Below the pieces are notes generated by a model. It saw only the letters and a list, made by a program, of their open reading frames with translations. It was not told where the DNA came from and made no database searches. From NCBI GenBank assembly GCA_009741485.1, contig CM019214.1, forward strand, positions 21,598,267-21,662,266: a stretch of DNA of 64,000 nt, in the 5' to 3' direction. The stretch comes from Malurus cyaneus samueli. Taxonomy: Eukaryota > Chordata > Aves > Passeriformes > Maluridae. Every line of letters begins with the position of its first letter. Positions within the stretch are counted from its first letter, which is position 1. Of this stretch, positions 37,692 through 49,800 are shown one piece after another. The translations under genes and the position numbers were made by a program.

Positions 37692-37722
37692 ACCGATATA
37701 AACCTTGGGGGGGGGGGGGGGG
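37641..37722. repeat. Poly-G block, absent from copy 2
   Basis: Three G runs (37,641-37,655, about 37,659-37,690 and 37,707-37,722) separated only by AGC and by a 16-nt segment. The flanking sequence aligns with copy 2 on both sides (near 56,470 and 56,562), but copy 2 has ordinary mixed sequence in between. The block is most likely an artefact, though a real G-rich allele cannot be excluded. Confidence 0.9.
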
Positions 37723-38321
37723 TACTGGTAATTACTCTTTCTATTAAAACTATGTCCATTACAAAGTGTATTAATCATTATGGCCAATCTAATGATAATA
37801 ACATGATACAAAAATAATATAATGCAAGTTGTAACAGAGGATTTTTTTATCCAGAAACAGAATTATTAATTAATGCTGCGTCAGCATGCTCAGCGGAAGT
37901 GAAATGCAGGCCACAATAAACACAATAGCTCTGGTGGCCTATATTCATCTCATGCTAGATTCACTCCAAAGGCCTTGTCATTCATCTTATATGATGGTTA
38001 TTGGGTTAGAGCACTGGACAGTAGCCAGATATAATGTGAAACATTGTTTTCTCATTTCAAACTCACTGTAGAAAGAGATGTAACATTTTTCATGCTGAAC
38101 TAGTAGACCAAGAAAGGTGTGAGAAACCTTTAATCTCAGAAGATTAACTGGGAGTTTCAAGTAATGGCTGATTTATTACGTTTCTTAAGGAAATAGACAA
38201 AGCAAATTGGTGTGGTTATATAGGAACAAAAGTTAGAGTCAGTCAGACATCTAGTAATAGTTGCTTTTCTGCTTTGGTGTACAACACCTTTCCTAAATCA
38301 CAAAAGGTTGACTAGTTTTAG

Positions 38322-38640
38322 TCATAGGAACATGGAATCATTGTGGTTGGAAGGCGTTTTGAAAAGTCACATAGTCCAATCCCTCCTGTAATGAGAAGGG
38401 ACATGTCAGATAGTTCATTGTTCAAACCCTGGTGAGCCTGACTTTGAATATTTTCAGAGATGGGGCAACCTATTCACTGTTTCACCACCTTCATCTTAAT
38501 TATTTTTCTCTGCATGTAGTCTAAACATACATTCTTTCAGTTTAAAAACATTACTCCTTGACCTATCAACAACCGGCCCTGCTAAAACATCAGTCCCCAT
38601 CTTTCAATAGCCTCCTTTAAGTACTGAGAGCCCAAATGAG
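38322..38640 (-). mobile_element. CR1 LINE 3' end, copy 1
   Basis: The plus strand reads ATAGGAACATGGAATCATT, GGTTGGAAGGCG, CACATAGTCCAATCCCTCC and GAGATGGGGCAACCTATTC, the reverse complement of a typical CR1 3' terminus. The ATGGAATCATT start is a decayed version of the CR1 terminal octamer repeat. The adjoining GC-richer sequence to about 38,905 may belong to the same insertion, but I am less sure of it. Confidence 0.88.
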
Positions 38641-41600
38641 TTTGGGGAGTGGAGTTTTCTGTTTTCCCATGCTGAGCAGCTCATACCAAATACCAAGAGA
38701 AAGCAGCTTGGTAACTCCATCTGCGATCCCCTCAATCGTGTCGCGTCCCACAGGCGGTCATGAGCTCCATCTTCTCTAGAGGGGAGTGGCTCTGCTCCCC
38801 CATCCCCTGTCAAGTTCAGCCACTCGAGAAGTGTGGAAGAAGGGCTGGCATTGAAGCCTGAAGCAGCCCTTTGAGTACCTCAGCCTTCTCCTCGTCCCTC
38901 ATTCCCAGTTTGCTGCTGTATGATTGGTTGGAGTGCTAGCAGGGTAAGATGCACTTTCTTTGAAACTAGCCCCTTCCTGCTACATCCCAATCCAAATGAG
39001 AATAACCAAATATGATCCATTTTTTATTAGCAAAAAGTTACACATCATCCTGTTACTACAGTGCCAAAGTATGTCGTAAAGCCAACAGATTAATACTCTC
39101 AGCTTTCATTCTGTCTCCCTTCTATAAAATTGCTTTATTTTCCACAGAATATGAATTTATTTCAGTCCTGACTATTGTCGCTCTTCATAGCAAAAGAGAA
39201 TGTATTAAATGTTTCCTTTATCCTATTCAAAGTAAAGCTTCTGTATTTTATTTGATAGCAAACCAGGGATGAAAAACCAAAAACCCCAAACCAACAAACC
39301 ATTAGCAGCCATATGAAACATAAATTGGAGCTGCTGTGAAATTGTATCTAATGCAACAACTCTCCATGCATGATAGTCACAGAACTATTAGATTGGCAGC
39401 TTTGCTTTTTTGTCTCCTGAAAGGGCGTGAGCACAGCAAGTAGTCTCAGTGTTTGCTCTGAGGCATAAATCACTGTGAAAAAAACATCTTACTCTATAAA
39501 CTGGTTTACCACACAACTTCCTTCAGCATCTGCACTCCTTTTATTTAATTACATTGTAGTTTCTCTTCAGATGAAAGATTTCAGTAATGAGATAAGAGAT
39601 GTTTGTTAATAATCTAGTGCGTTGGTGATCTGTGGTTAATCAAGATTAACCTGGAGATTTTCTGGAGAAGAGGGAAAAAGCCCTCAATAATACAGGACCC
39701 CACAATAATAGAGTGTGCTTGGTAATGTTTTAATGTTTGTTTATTGCATGCCATATGTAGGCAGTGTTGTTTGTCAATATATATATAAATATGTATGTGT
39801 CTGTGTGTGTGTTATATTTATATAAATTCAAAGGAGTAATTTTACCTAATTCTTATTGTAGATACTACTTTGAATCGTAGACTATGGAGGAGTATATAAT
39901 GTAATTTTCTGCACCATTCATATATAGGTTACATGGTGTTATCCTGTCAACGAGACTTTTGCTCTTTTGCAACATTGGGAAAAAAATCTGATGGATGTGT
40001 ACAGAATATCTACTCTCAACTGCAAATTTGTGGGCTTTTTCTGATTTTTAAACATTCATTGGTAAAATTAATTTTAGAAGATTGCTTATTACTGTAAACA
40101 ATTACACAAAAAAGTTTTGTGTCTCAGCAAACCTGATGATACTGATCACAAAGACACTGTACAATGTGCAGGGATTCTTTAAAAAACGGTATAATGGCTG
40201 TGAGTAACTAATGAAGCTACTTCCAGGCTGATTCTTTTGGGTGTTGTCATGTATACTGCCTTCGAAATGTCTGCACATAACTCAGGTATCTGCGACAGTT
40301 ATAATCCAGATAAAAATGAAAGTTTTGGACATTTACACTCAATGGACAATAGAACGCTGTATCTGTGTTTTTTAAATTCTAGGCATAATTATTCTTTTCG
40401 TCATGATAGCAATTAATCTCTAGCGATCATTTTCTGACCAGCCACATACAAACCTGTACAGAGTCCATCAAGACTGTTTGTAGACAGTTCTTTATAATAA
40501 GAGCTACAGGTTCTAAATATTCAGGAATGAAAAAAAAATCTAAAATATCCATATTGATCATTATGGGTATGTTGCACTTTTCAGTTATCATAATAGTAAT
40601 CACTGGCATAGGTGTCCCTTTGCTGAAGAGAAAAGTATTCGATGAAATTAATAATTGAAACTTTTTCTTCCTTAAATGAAAATTAAAATGTATGAGTCCC
40701 TCTAAAAAATTGGCTATTTTTATTCTTCTTAATTCTGTACTTTTACTTTACTAGATAGAAAACTTATCACCCAATTATTGTTGTCATTCTGGAGGACTGA
40801 TTGTCTGATTTTTCTCTGGACACCTCATTGTTATCCTTTGATTTATCTTGGATGTGATACAGCTTTCTCAAAAAGGTCTCAGTAAATAACAACCTCTGTA
40901 ACTGAATGACACACCAAATGTGAATACGCTAAAAGAGAGTCTCCTGTCCCATGTCTGATCTCATGGTCATAAGCATCATACCTTATCAGCAGAAAAGACT
41001 GTTATAGTCATTACCAAAACAAAGGAATCATAATGGTGAATTTAGGTAAAAGCCTCTTTGCAGTTCCCAGTAATATCCAAATTAAGATTTCACAGCAGCT
41101 AAGATATTGTCGTATTCAATATTCTGCATTTTCGAGCTATATAAAGATGAACACACAGAAAACATATCTAACAAATAAAATACATTCGTTTGATCATGAT
41201 TTAGTACTTCTATAACCTATGAATGGAACTACACACCTGGTTTTGGCTCCCAAATACAACCATGCAGAAAGGTTTATCACTCCGGCCATCACTTACGTAA
41301 TACAGATTGACCCAGCAAGTGAGGTTGCAAGGATGACCATTGCTCAGATTTGCCAGCTGAGTATATATTTACGATCGGCTACCACCTCGGGAAAGAAACA
41401 GCCAAGTTCGTTTAAACATTCATTTTGACTGAAAGATATGAGCAGAAATTGGTGGAGCTGGCGAGACATGGCAATTGGTGGTGTTATGGCAAATGATGAA
41501 TCTCAGACTGATACCTCTCAGGGGCAACTCAGGAACTGAGAAAGTCATTTGTCTGTGTCGGAATGTACAAGACTTTTTTGTTCAGTATTCTTGACAGTAA

Positions 41601-44600
41601 ATTTTTATTTGGAACCTATAGTAAAAGGAGATCTTGGGCTCTCTCTCACTCTAGCTGCTGAAGTGATTCTGGTGCTTGCATTACTGAGTTTTGAAATATG
41701 AATTGCAGGACTCACAATCTCAATAGGGAATTCCATTTCCAGTCCATGAACGACGTAGCCAACTGTCTTTTTTTTCGATTTTTATCTGCCTGGCAAAATG
41801 CGGGGCAAATAATCAGTAATCACACGCAGGACCACATCTTTCTCAGTGGGTAAGCATACCTATTTCATCCACAGTTATCTTCGTTGTAGCTGCTCACGGT
41901 AGCAGAGCTCTAAAGATTACATTCAATCTCATCGCTGATCAGCCCATTCACACCCGGTTAAACTCTCACAGAACAAGTGAGGTATCTTAAAACGTTCTGG
42001 CTCAAGTAAAGATCGATTGAAAACACTGTACTCTGGTGCTTCAGTGTGCTGGCAGCTGCTAGCTCTGGAGCTGCCTTAATTAAGTCATTACACAGGTTTT
42101 TCCCTCGACTTACCAAGGAAATTGGAAAAACAACAATATGCATTTTTTTATATACTACGATTTTGATAGTGGACGTAATGCTAATAAGGCACCATTGTGC
42201 GGGTTCAGATGATTATCAAAATACACTGTTGATTAAACCAATAGGGTTGACAGAGTTCCGGTGTTCTGCGTGTCTGGCAGAATAATCAACCGGACAGCGA
42301 CAGCTGCAATTTCCTCCCATTCTCTGTAGGTAGTTGAGTTACAATATCTAAAGGCTTGCATCCGAAAAGCATGCAAAAGAATCATCGTTCTTGGAGGTGT
42401 AAGAATCAAATGACAAGTGCTAGCTACTTGAAGGCACGGTTTCAGTGCCAGAAACAATGTCTAATGGGCGTACGGCAATATCATGTTTTAAGAAGCCTTG
42501 GGCTATTGCTCTAACTCCTAATCCCTGTGACAAGAGCTGATCTCTAGCCTTCGTAGCATTTAAGTCAGAAGAACCACATTATTGCCAGTATGGAAAACAG
42601 GACAGTGCATGTGGACAGACCAGAACTCTAGAACGAACTGTGCGGAGGCCGAGACTTCAGGATTTGTGAAGGAACATTCATTATGAAGAGAAATATTCTA
42701 AGGTGAGAGGCTGTCTTCAGAGAGTAGATCACATCTGGGCTTTTTCAGACTGATTTACAGGTAAAATTGTAATTTTGCCTAAGTCAGACTTAGTTTTCAT
42801 GTCCTAGCAACTTCACAGCAAAAAGTCACAGCTTCCTTGTTTCCTACCTCCTGCAGGAGTAAAATTTTCAGGCATACAAACCCTCACCAATGAAAGCACC
42901 CAGAGTTATTTCAATGTTGTTTGAGTGGTTCTTCTGAATAGCAGCTGCACTCAGACAGCTAATGCGATCTAAGAGGCTAGAGCGATTGCTGTCTGTTTTC
43001 ATCCACAAACCTGCCTTCTGTAATGAGGCATCAGGGGATTCACAGTTGTAGAAGTATCAGGCAGTGCTTTGAACAACGTAAGGTTACGAGGTACTTTGAT
43101 GACTTTTAATTCAGTAACCGGTATTCAGATGTAGGGCACTGAAATCCTGTTCACCATGCAAAGTGGGCACCAACCAGTGAGGCAAAGGTAGGAGCAACCC
43201 TGGCTCACATCTCTCCACACACAGGACATGCATGGATTGGTGTTCTCCTTTCCTCATACTCTGCAAACTGCACAACATTGTTTTGATTTTTCTGTTATCA
43301 ATATTGTTCTGTCACATTTATTGTCAAAGAAAGTTTCAGAACAAAGAAAGACTGTGTCTTTTGAGCTCTGTTTTTGTTTACCACCCTTTGGATTGAGACA
43401 GGAAGGTGCAATAAAACACTGAAGATCTGAGCATAAGAGCTCGAGCAATGTCCTACATTAACACATGCTTCCTTACTTATCACTTTCAACTCAATTTTGA
43501 TTTATACTGGGGTTCGAGTCATGACACATCAAATTCTAACTAATTTTTTTAATACAAGCTCATGATACCATTAAACCTGAGTTTTGATGGTTTCTAAGCA
43601 GAGAACACCTATGAGTTAATTAGATAGATCGACGACACCTAACTTAAACCAAGCAGCAAATTTGGATAATAATCATGAGACTAAATTCTGTCACTTTTTA
43701 TGAGATGCGCAAACATATAAATCATACGTAACACCCAAGATCACTTTTATGAAAGGATTACCAGATAGGGAACGACACCAACGGTTTTATAAAATAATTT
43801 CATGCTCCCATGCGCTTAAATAGCATTTTTTCAGAAGACCCATTGCAGAAACAGGAAATGACACAACGACGCAATTAGATTTGTTGCAAATATTTAAGAT
43901 AAATATCAATTTTTGCGGATATGGAAGCCATATCCCAAAGAGAGCTGACATTATTGATGCATTCAACAAGCCTAGGATAACTCTTAGAAGAATTCTGGTT
44001 CCTATTACGTTATAGATAATTGAATTGTGGGGACATTGTTTTAATCTTTGCAGTTGGCTTTGCGTTCCTCCTATTTGACCACTAAGAAATACTACATAGT
44101 ATCACATCATATAATACAAGCATTTATTTGATTACTGAAAATACAAATGAAAATTACATGGATACATAAACAACACAGATACAAGTCCATTCCCTCATTC
44201 ACAGAACGTCTCTAAAAGGCACACAGAGAAACTCAAGTTGCTAAAAAAGCTACCTTTAATGTCTTACAAATTCTGGGATATTTGGGGACACTGAGAAGGT
44301 CTTCCAGCTTTGCAGTTCAAATAAACTTATTGAAACACTAATCAATTAGTATTGCACATCCACAAATATGTGCATTTGTTTTTGCTAGCTATACTATAAA
44401 TAAGTTATTATATTCTAGCTTAACCGTCAGTTGGTATGTCTAAAATATGGTCAAGTAAAATGAGAATATCCATTCTTATCTTAATTTAATATCTAATTGT
44501 CCTTGTTTCAAACCCTTCATTATCAGAAAGTGCAGAATAAAGACACACCAGGACTAAATATGAGCATTTTTCCTATTTTGTTATGACAGTTTCTTAAGAA

Positions 44601-44984
44601 ATGTTAATATTATTTTGCAGGACTGCGAACAATACAGCAATTAAAAATTGAGGAAATCAGTAATACTAGAAACTATTTTCGGGGAGTACTTTGGAAAAAT
44701 ATACATTAGATACTGTGCCATCTCCTGGTCTGAAGAATGCAGGTATTTAATTGTATCTGCTACGTGTTTTGGCACACTGGGCTCACAATGAACCTAATCT
44801 GAAGGTACTGTAAACAATGCCTCGGGAAACAGATAATTCTAAACTAGAACAACCATAACAAGGGAAAATGAGACATCTTCCCAGAGAGTAACCGATACAA
44901 CAGTCCAGAAAATGTACAAGCCAGGAAACTTATTCTTCAGGAAGGTTTGCTTTCACACTTTTTTGTGAAGATATATTCATGGGC
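38641..44984. other. Non-coding DNA in duplicated segment, copy 1
   Basis: Matches about 57,486-63,914. No gene is supported. Contains a TATA/TG-rich simple repeat at about 39,776-39,815. Between about 40,870 and 42,300 it aligns with copy 2 noticeably less well than elsewhere. Confidence 0.6.
39776..39815. repeat. (TA)n/(TG)n simple repeat, copy 1
   Basis: A TATATATA stretch followed by ATGTATGTGTCTGTGTGTGT. The partner is at about 58,630-58,670 and has one extra TGTGTA segment. Confidence 0.9.
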
Positions 44985-46155
44985 CCTGATGGACATGCAA
45001 TCCAGATTAACTGAGGGGATGAGATATCATTGGCAAGTGCCATCCTCCATCATTTTTTGAATCCCCGACTTGAGAAAAGCACATGTCACTGCTGTCTTCA
45101 AAAGACAGGGCAAGAAGGAGCGACCATGGAGTCACAGGATAGTCAAAACCTGACTTTGATCTCTACAAAGGTGCTGGAGAAGCCTAATCGCAAACCATCT
45201 CCGGGCTCATTAAGACAAGCAACCATCAGCGAACATTCAACTACATTGCTTTCATTTGGGAGTCTTCATTGACCAACTTGATAAACTTCTTTGTTGAAGT
45301 GATTGGCCTGGTGTCTGAGGCTGTGTCTGCCTGAACTACCAGTAGTGCCTATGACTACCTCCTTTTCTCCAAGTTCATAAGAGGAGCAGAGAGTGAAGGA
45401 GAATGAAAATTAGCTGATTGATGGTCAGATGGTGCTGATGAGCAGCACAATTTCTGGTTTGATAGCCAGTGCACAACAGCAGTGTCTTAAGGGTCAATCC
45501 TGATCCAGTTCTGTTCAGAACTATCATATGAATATAGATGAGGGTCGAGGTACCCTCAGCAGATTTGCAGGTGACACCAAACGGGGAGCATGCCATAACC
45601 ATGCCAGAGGCATGCTGCACCAGAGGGATCCTCGGCAGCGGAGAAAGCAAGGCCTTCAGGAAAATTTAGGACACCTTGATCGAAGAGGAACCCAGTTTCC
45701 CCTATCCCCAGGTTCTGGGGGCTGCGAGCTGCAAAAGAGTTTGGCAGACATAGACTGGTGGTCCTGGTGAACAGCCAGCGTGGATATCAGAAATGGGCTC
45801 TTGAATGCAAAGGCAAATGGGCCACAAAGGATGATGAGGTACTGAGAGGGAAGTGGAATCAGGCTCTAAGTCAGCGTACCGTGGCAGGACGCAGAAGGCA
45901 ATGGACACAAACTTAACCACGAGAAAGGGCTCCTCTGAACACAGAAAACATTTTTTGCTGTGAGGATGACCAAGCACTGACAAACAGTTTGCCACAGAGG
46001 TGTTGAGTCTCCCTCCTCAGAAATACTCAAAAGCTGTGTGGACACAGCCATGGGCATGTGCTCCAAAGTGGCCCTGTCTGATGCAGCCAGGATAGACTAA
46101 AATGACTTACAAAAGTCCCTCCCACCATTCTGAAGTGAGTCTGTGAATTTTTTGA
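44985..46155 (+). mobile_element. CR1 LINE, reverse-transcriptase region to 3' end
   Basis: The start translates to GPDG, the CR1 motif upstream of reverse transcriptase. It continues, with frameshifts, through a decayed RPVSL-type region and a degraded FADDTKLG block (GCAGATTTGCAGGTGACACC near 45,559). The end (GACTAAAATGACTTACAAAAG, then CCATTCTGAAGTGAGTCTGTG near 46,095-46,147) is a decayed CR1 3' terminus. Frameshifts and stops make it inactive. The same insertion begins in copy 2 at 63,915 and is cut by the window end. Confidence 0.9.
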
Positions 46156-49100
46156 TGTTTTTTTTACTTAAGTCACGGATGTGTTTAGAATATGAAAAAT
46201 GTCCATCCTCATTATCATTTGGTGTATTTTAGGCTAGTAATAGAAGAGAATATGTCTCACTGACGACAGCCCCCACTCCTCCCCCAAATATTAAATTTTA
46301 CAAAAGGTCCTAACCTTTTAAGAAGAAAACTGGCTACAAGGATTTCAGACAGCAAAGAAAAAATCCAAAAGTGAATTAAACTCAAATAACAGAATTTGAT
46401 CGGGTATTTTCTTTAAAACCTCCACTGTGCAACCAATAATGACAACGGTATAATTATCCCAATTGTTGTTCAGTAGATAGCAATCTTATTACTGTAACAA
46501 ATATGTGTTAACATAAATCGCTTTTTATGATGGCCTTTTGTGCAAAAGCTACAAAGCACTGTATAAAATTAACAATTGGAAATTAATGTTCGGTACCTTA
46601 GTTCAAACTACTACCTTCCCACCTGGCTGTGGAGAATGCAGAGCCAGACATCTGTGGCCTTCCAGTCCTCCTCATAGAACTATCAAAAAACTTTATTTAC
46701 AGATTATCCCCTCATATGAACTGGAAATATGAAATCCACAGAATCTATGAATATGTCTATTTAATCTCTTCTGTATCATTGTAGTGTTCAGTCCATGATT
46801 TTTCTGACATTTACTGTTCATAATATCATAAATCTTTTACAAGTTTTGTCTCTTTGTACACTAATCTAACCCTGGTAAGTTTTGTTTTTGTTTTTTAGGG
46901 TTTTTGACTCATACCAAAACTAGCTTAATCTGTTGGCATGGTGCACTTAAGTATTCCACTTCCAGTACTACGTAAAAAAAAATCTTCAAAGCCATCACTT
47001 TCCTCCTGGTAGACTGCTTCTGTACATAATCTTATTATCATTCCATTCTAACTTGATTTTAATTTCTCTCTCTCATTCACTAAGCTCTTTCAACTTACCA
47101 ATAGCAATGACACTCTAAACAGGAAACAATACAGGTAAAATAGTCTAATCTTTGCTAGCAGCTCACTGCAATTTGCAGCATTGCCTAAAACTAGAGCTCT
47201 GCTCCTCAAAGTACTTTCGAGTTTGGTTTCAAGGCATTTTTCTAGTTTAATAAGAGATAACCTGTTGTAACATAAATAAAAGTCTGGGTTAACGGATCAT
47301 AGTAAGAGATTGTATTTCTCTAGAACAGAAAAAATGTCCCCCTACTCATACCAGTTGAAACTAGATGTACAGACCTACTAGAGAAACCCCACAGACCAGG
47401 TGTGGTAGTGTAGGTGCTTCACATGTCAACAATGCTTCTTCTATCTTATAATTTGCAAATTTTCTGGGGAAACAGTTATTTTTAAGGTAGTTGACGACTT
47501 AAATTAAAACCAGAAATACATCTAGAGTTCTTGAAGTACTATTTCAGGAAAAAGATCTTTTTCCTGCTGATTGCAGCATTACACAGTTCTCATTTAACCA
47601 CCTAGGTCGCAGATGCAAGTATAACAAATTCCCAGGTTTCGCCCGATTCTTTGATTAAAGTCATGATTTTCCTAGTCTATTAAATACGTATTTTGAGACA
47701 GCTGCCCTGTCCTGCTGGATCGGTAGCATGGCTCGATGACTTATTCAGGGACACACAAGAGCATAAAGGGACATAGCTTTCAGCCGTTATGGAACTTTTT
47801 AGGATTTTACTTTAGGACCCCTCTAGTGGATTCTCCAATCTTAATTCAAGTATGCCCACTGCCAGCAACAACCGTTAAGGACTCACACTACAGTTTTGTT
47901 GAATAACCCTTATGATATAGAAAATTGATAGACAAGCATGGCTGGTGATGAATACCTGACTGCAAAAACGTATCCCAAAGCAATAACAGGCAGTTCCTAA
48001 TCCCCAGAAAAGTACAGAACACAAAGAGTAGGTTTTTTACTGAAATAGGCATCCCTGGGATGAGAAGAAGGTCAGCTCATGGACTGATCCGCAGTTTTAC
48101 AATGGAGTCTTGCTGACTTTACCCATCTCAACTACTTGTTTATACATTCTTTGTGTTTATGTGGAGTTTAGCACTCTTGTCATGCCTGCTTTTGTTACTC
48201 GATTAGTGCATAATTCCTCACTTTGCTATTAAGATGCAATCACAAAAATGACAGAGCACATGCCCATGAGGGCTGCGCCTACTGGAGGATAGGTAACTTG
48301 GGATGGAGGTGTGCATGATATACAAATTGGGTAAAATGAGCCAAGTCATTGGAGGAAGAGCCGACTTCACTGCAACGCAGGCTCACCAGCAGGCCACCTC
48401 TCCTTCTCTCCCTGTGACAGAGTGCGTTCACCTGCAGACATATAGTTGTTCTTTGAAACAGATAGATCACCATGAAAGTACTGCTAGCAAAGAAAATTTT
48501 AAAAATCCCACTTTCTGAAGCAACAGTAAGAAAAGTTTCACACCTCAAGAAGTCCTATGACAGCCTCTCTATTCCTATCTGTGAAAATTACAACACAAGA
48601 TATGTGGACACAACCTGCCATTTACTACTAGAACAGAGAAGTGTACATTCTCTAATTTTTAATCTCAAACATATTCTCACGTTGAATATGTTCTCTTGTA
48701 TTAGGTCAGGAAAGCTGTGCGGTGTTAATCCAGAGTGAATAAATACACATAGACAGTGAATGATCATGGTAATTTTGTTGGGATGGTTGTTTTCCAAAGT
48801 GCAAACAGTACTCCTCAGCCTCTACTGTCAACGCAACAGGGAAAAGTACACGAAACTAAGATTATTTTTCCTTGACTTAATATATATCTTTGTTTAACCC
48901 TGGTGACAGAGCAAGTTTTGTTTGCGTTTTGATGTGGTCAGCAAAAGTGGGTTTACCACACAGTATTCTGATTAAAGGAAATTAGCATATTCAAGATCAA
49001 ATTTAGCAACTTGGTCCTAAAGAAAAAAGTGATAACTGGAGGATAACAAAATGTATTTACTACACAGGAAACACAGAATAGCACAAGGAGAGCACTCAGT

Positions 49101-49326
49101 CCAATGCAACTCAATGTCTCATCGAGATGTGAAGATAATAAGCATTCTCTGTCAGGTTATGAGCAACCAAGGATTGGTGAAGAGATGATAAAACAGGGGT
49201 TCATTTTTTAATTGAGGTCAACATTATTTAAGAGAGTCACAGGCAAAGAGGAATAGATGGGCTCTGTCCTACATTTTTCATAGATCAGATGAAGGACAAT
49301 AAATACGGGGAGGGACAAAAAATCAT
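46156..49326. other. Non-coding DNA up to the gap
   Basis: End of copy 1, with no partner inside this window. No gene or recognised repeat. Short frames at 48,279-48,738 overlap on both strands. Confidence 0.55.
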
Positions 49327-49351
49327 NNNNNNNNNNNNNNNNNNNNNNNNN
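49327..49351. other. Assembly gap (25 N)
   Basis: Exactly 25 N. Sequence left of it ends copy 1; sequence right of it restarts the same segment as copy 2. A fixed-length N run is a scaffolding placeholder, not a measured distance. Confidence 0.99.
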
Positions 49352-49370
49352 GAATTGACAGAATTCAGAA

Positions 49371-49406
49371 AATGGGACAGAATGACAGAAAATGACAGAA
49401 AATGTG
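49371..49406. repeat. Short ATGACAGAAA-type tandem repeat at contig start
   Basis: Three successive GACAGAAxATGA-like units follow the gap, where copy 1 has a single GACAGAAAATTGGAATG. Small expansions like this occur at contig ends, but could also be real. Confidence 0.7.
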
Positions 49407-49526
49407 TTGCCAGGCACTAAGGTGGAAGGAGAAGAGGAAAGAAGGATATCTGATATCCAGTCCCTGATCCCCTGTTTCTTTTGTATTTTGGATAAGGAGA
49501 CTGGGTGTAAAATGCATGAGCAGAAA

Positions 49527-49800
49527 TCCGTGTGGAGTTTCCCTGGTAAAAATGGTAGTAGAATAACTCGGGTAAAAATGGGATGTAGAGTAACTCGGGT
49601 AAAAATGGGAGTAGAGTATCTCGGGTAAAAATGGGAGTAGAGTTACTCTGGTAGAAAACCATAACCCTAACCCTAACCCTACCTGAGTTTCTCGGGTAGA
49701 AATCAGAGTAGAGTAACTTGGATAAAAATGGGAGTAGAGTAACTGGGGTAGAAAGCCCTAACCCTAACCCTAACCGTAACCTTAACCGTAACCGTACCCC
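49527..49800. repeat. Compound telomere/26-mer array remnant, copy 2
   Basis: Equivalent to about 30,765-31,018 of copy 1: 26-bp units with AACTCGGGTAAAAATGGG, a CCCTAA run, the degenerate junction palindrome TACCTGAG-TTT-CTCGGGTA at 49,680-49,698, more 26-bp units, and a final CCCTAA run. About 2.1 kb of array seen in copy 1 is absent. Confidence 0.93.

Larger units (their letters stand above)
34075..38321. other. Non-coding DNA in duplicated segment, copy 1
   Basis: Matches about 52,925-57,158. No gene is seen. Contains short CA tracts at about 34,634-34,649 and 35,399-35,441 and the anomalous poly-G block at 37,641-37,722. AT-rich elsewhere. Confidence 0.6.
27911..49326 (+). repeat. Large direct duplication, copy 1 (about 21 kb)
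   Basis: From here to the N gap the sequence reappears after the gap in the same order and orientation. Clear homology starts at 27,929 (matching 49,402) and probably at 27,911 (matching 49,352). Matching landmarks include the array exit (31,018/49,801), an LTR start (33,016/51,857), a CR1 3' end (38,322/57,159) and a CR1 reverse-transcriptase start (44,985/63,915). The coordinate offset drifts between about 18.78 and 18.93 kb because of many short indels. The last 4.2 kb of this copy have no partner inside the window. Confidence 0.95.

Noticed and set aside
49208..49417. Minus-strand open frame over the gap
   Set aside because: It is continuous only because N codons were read through.
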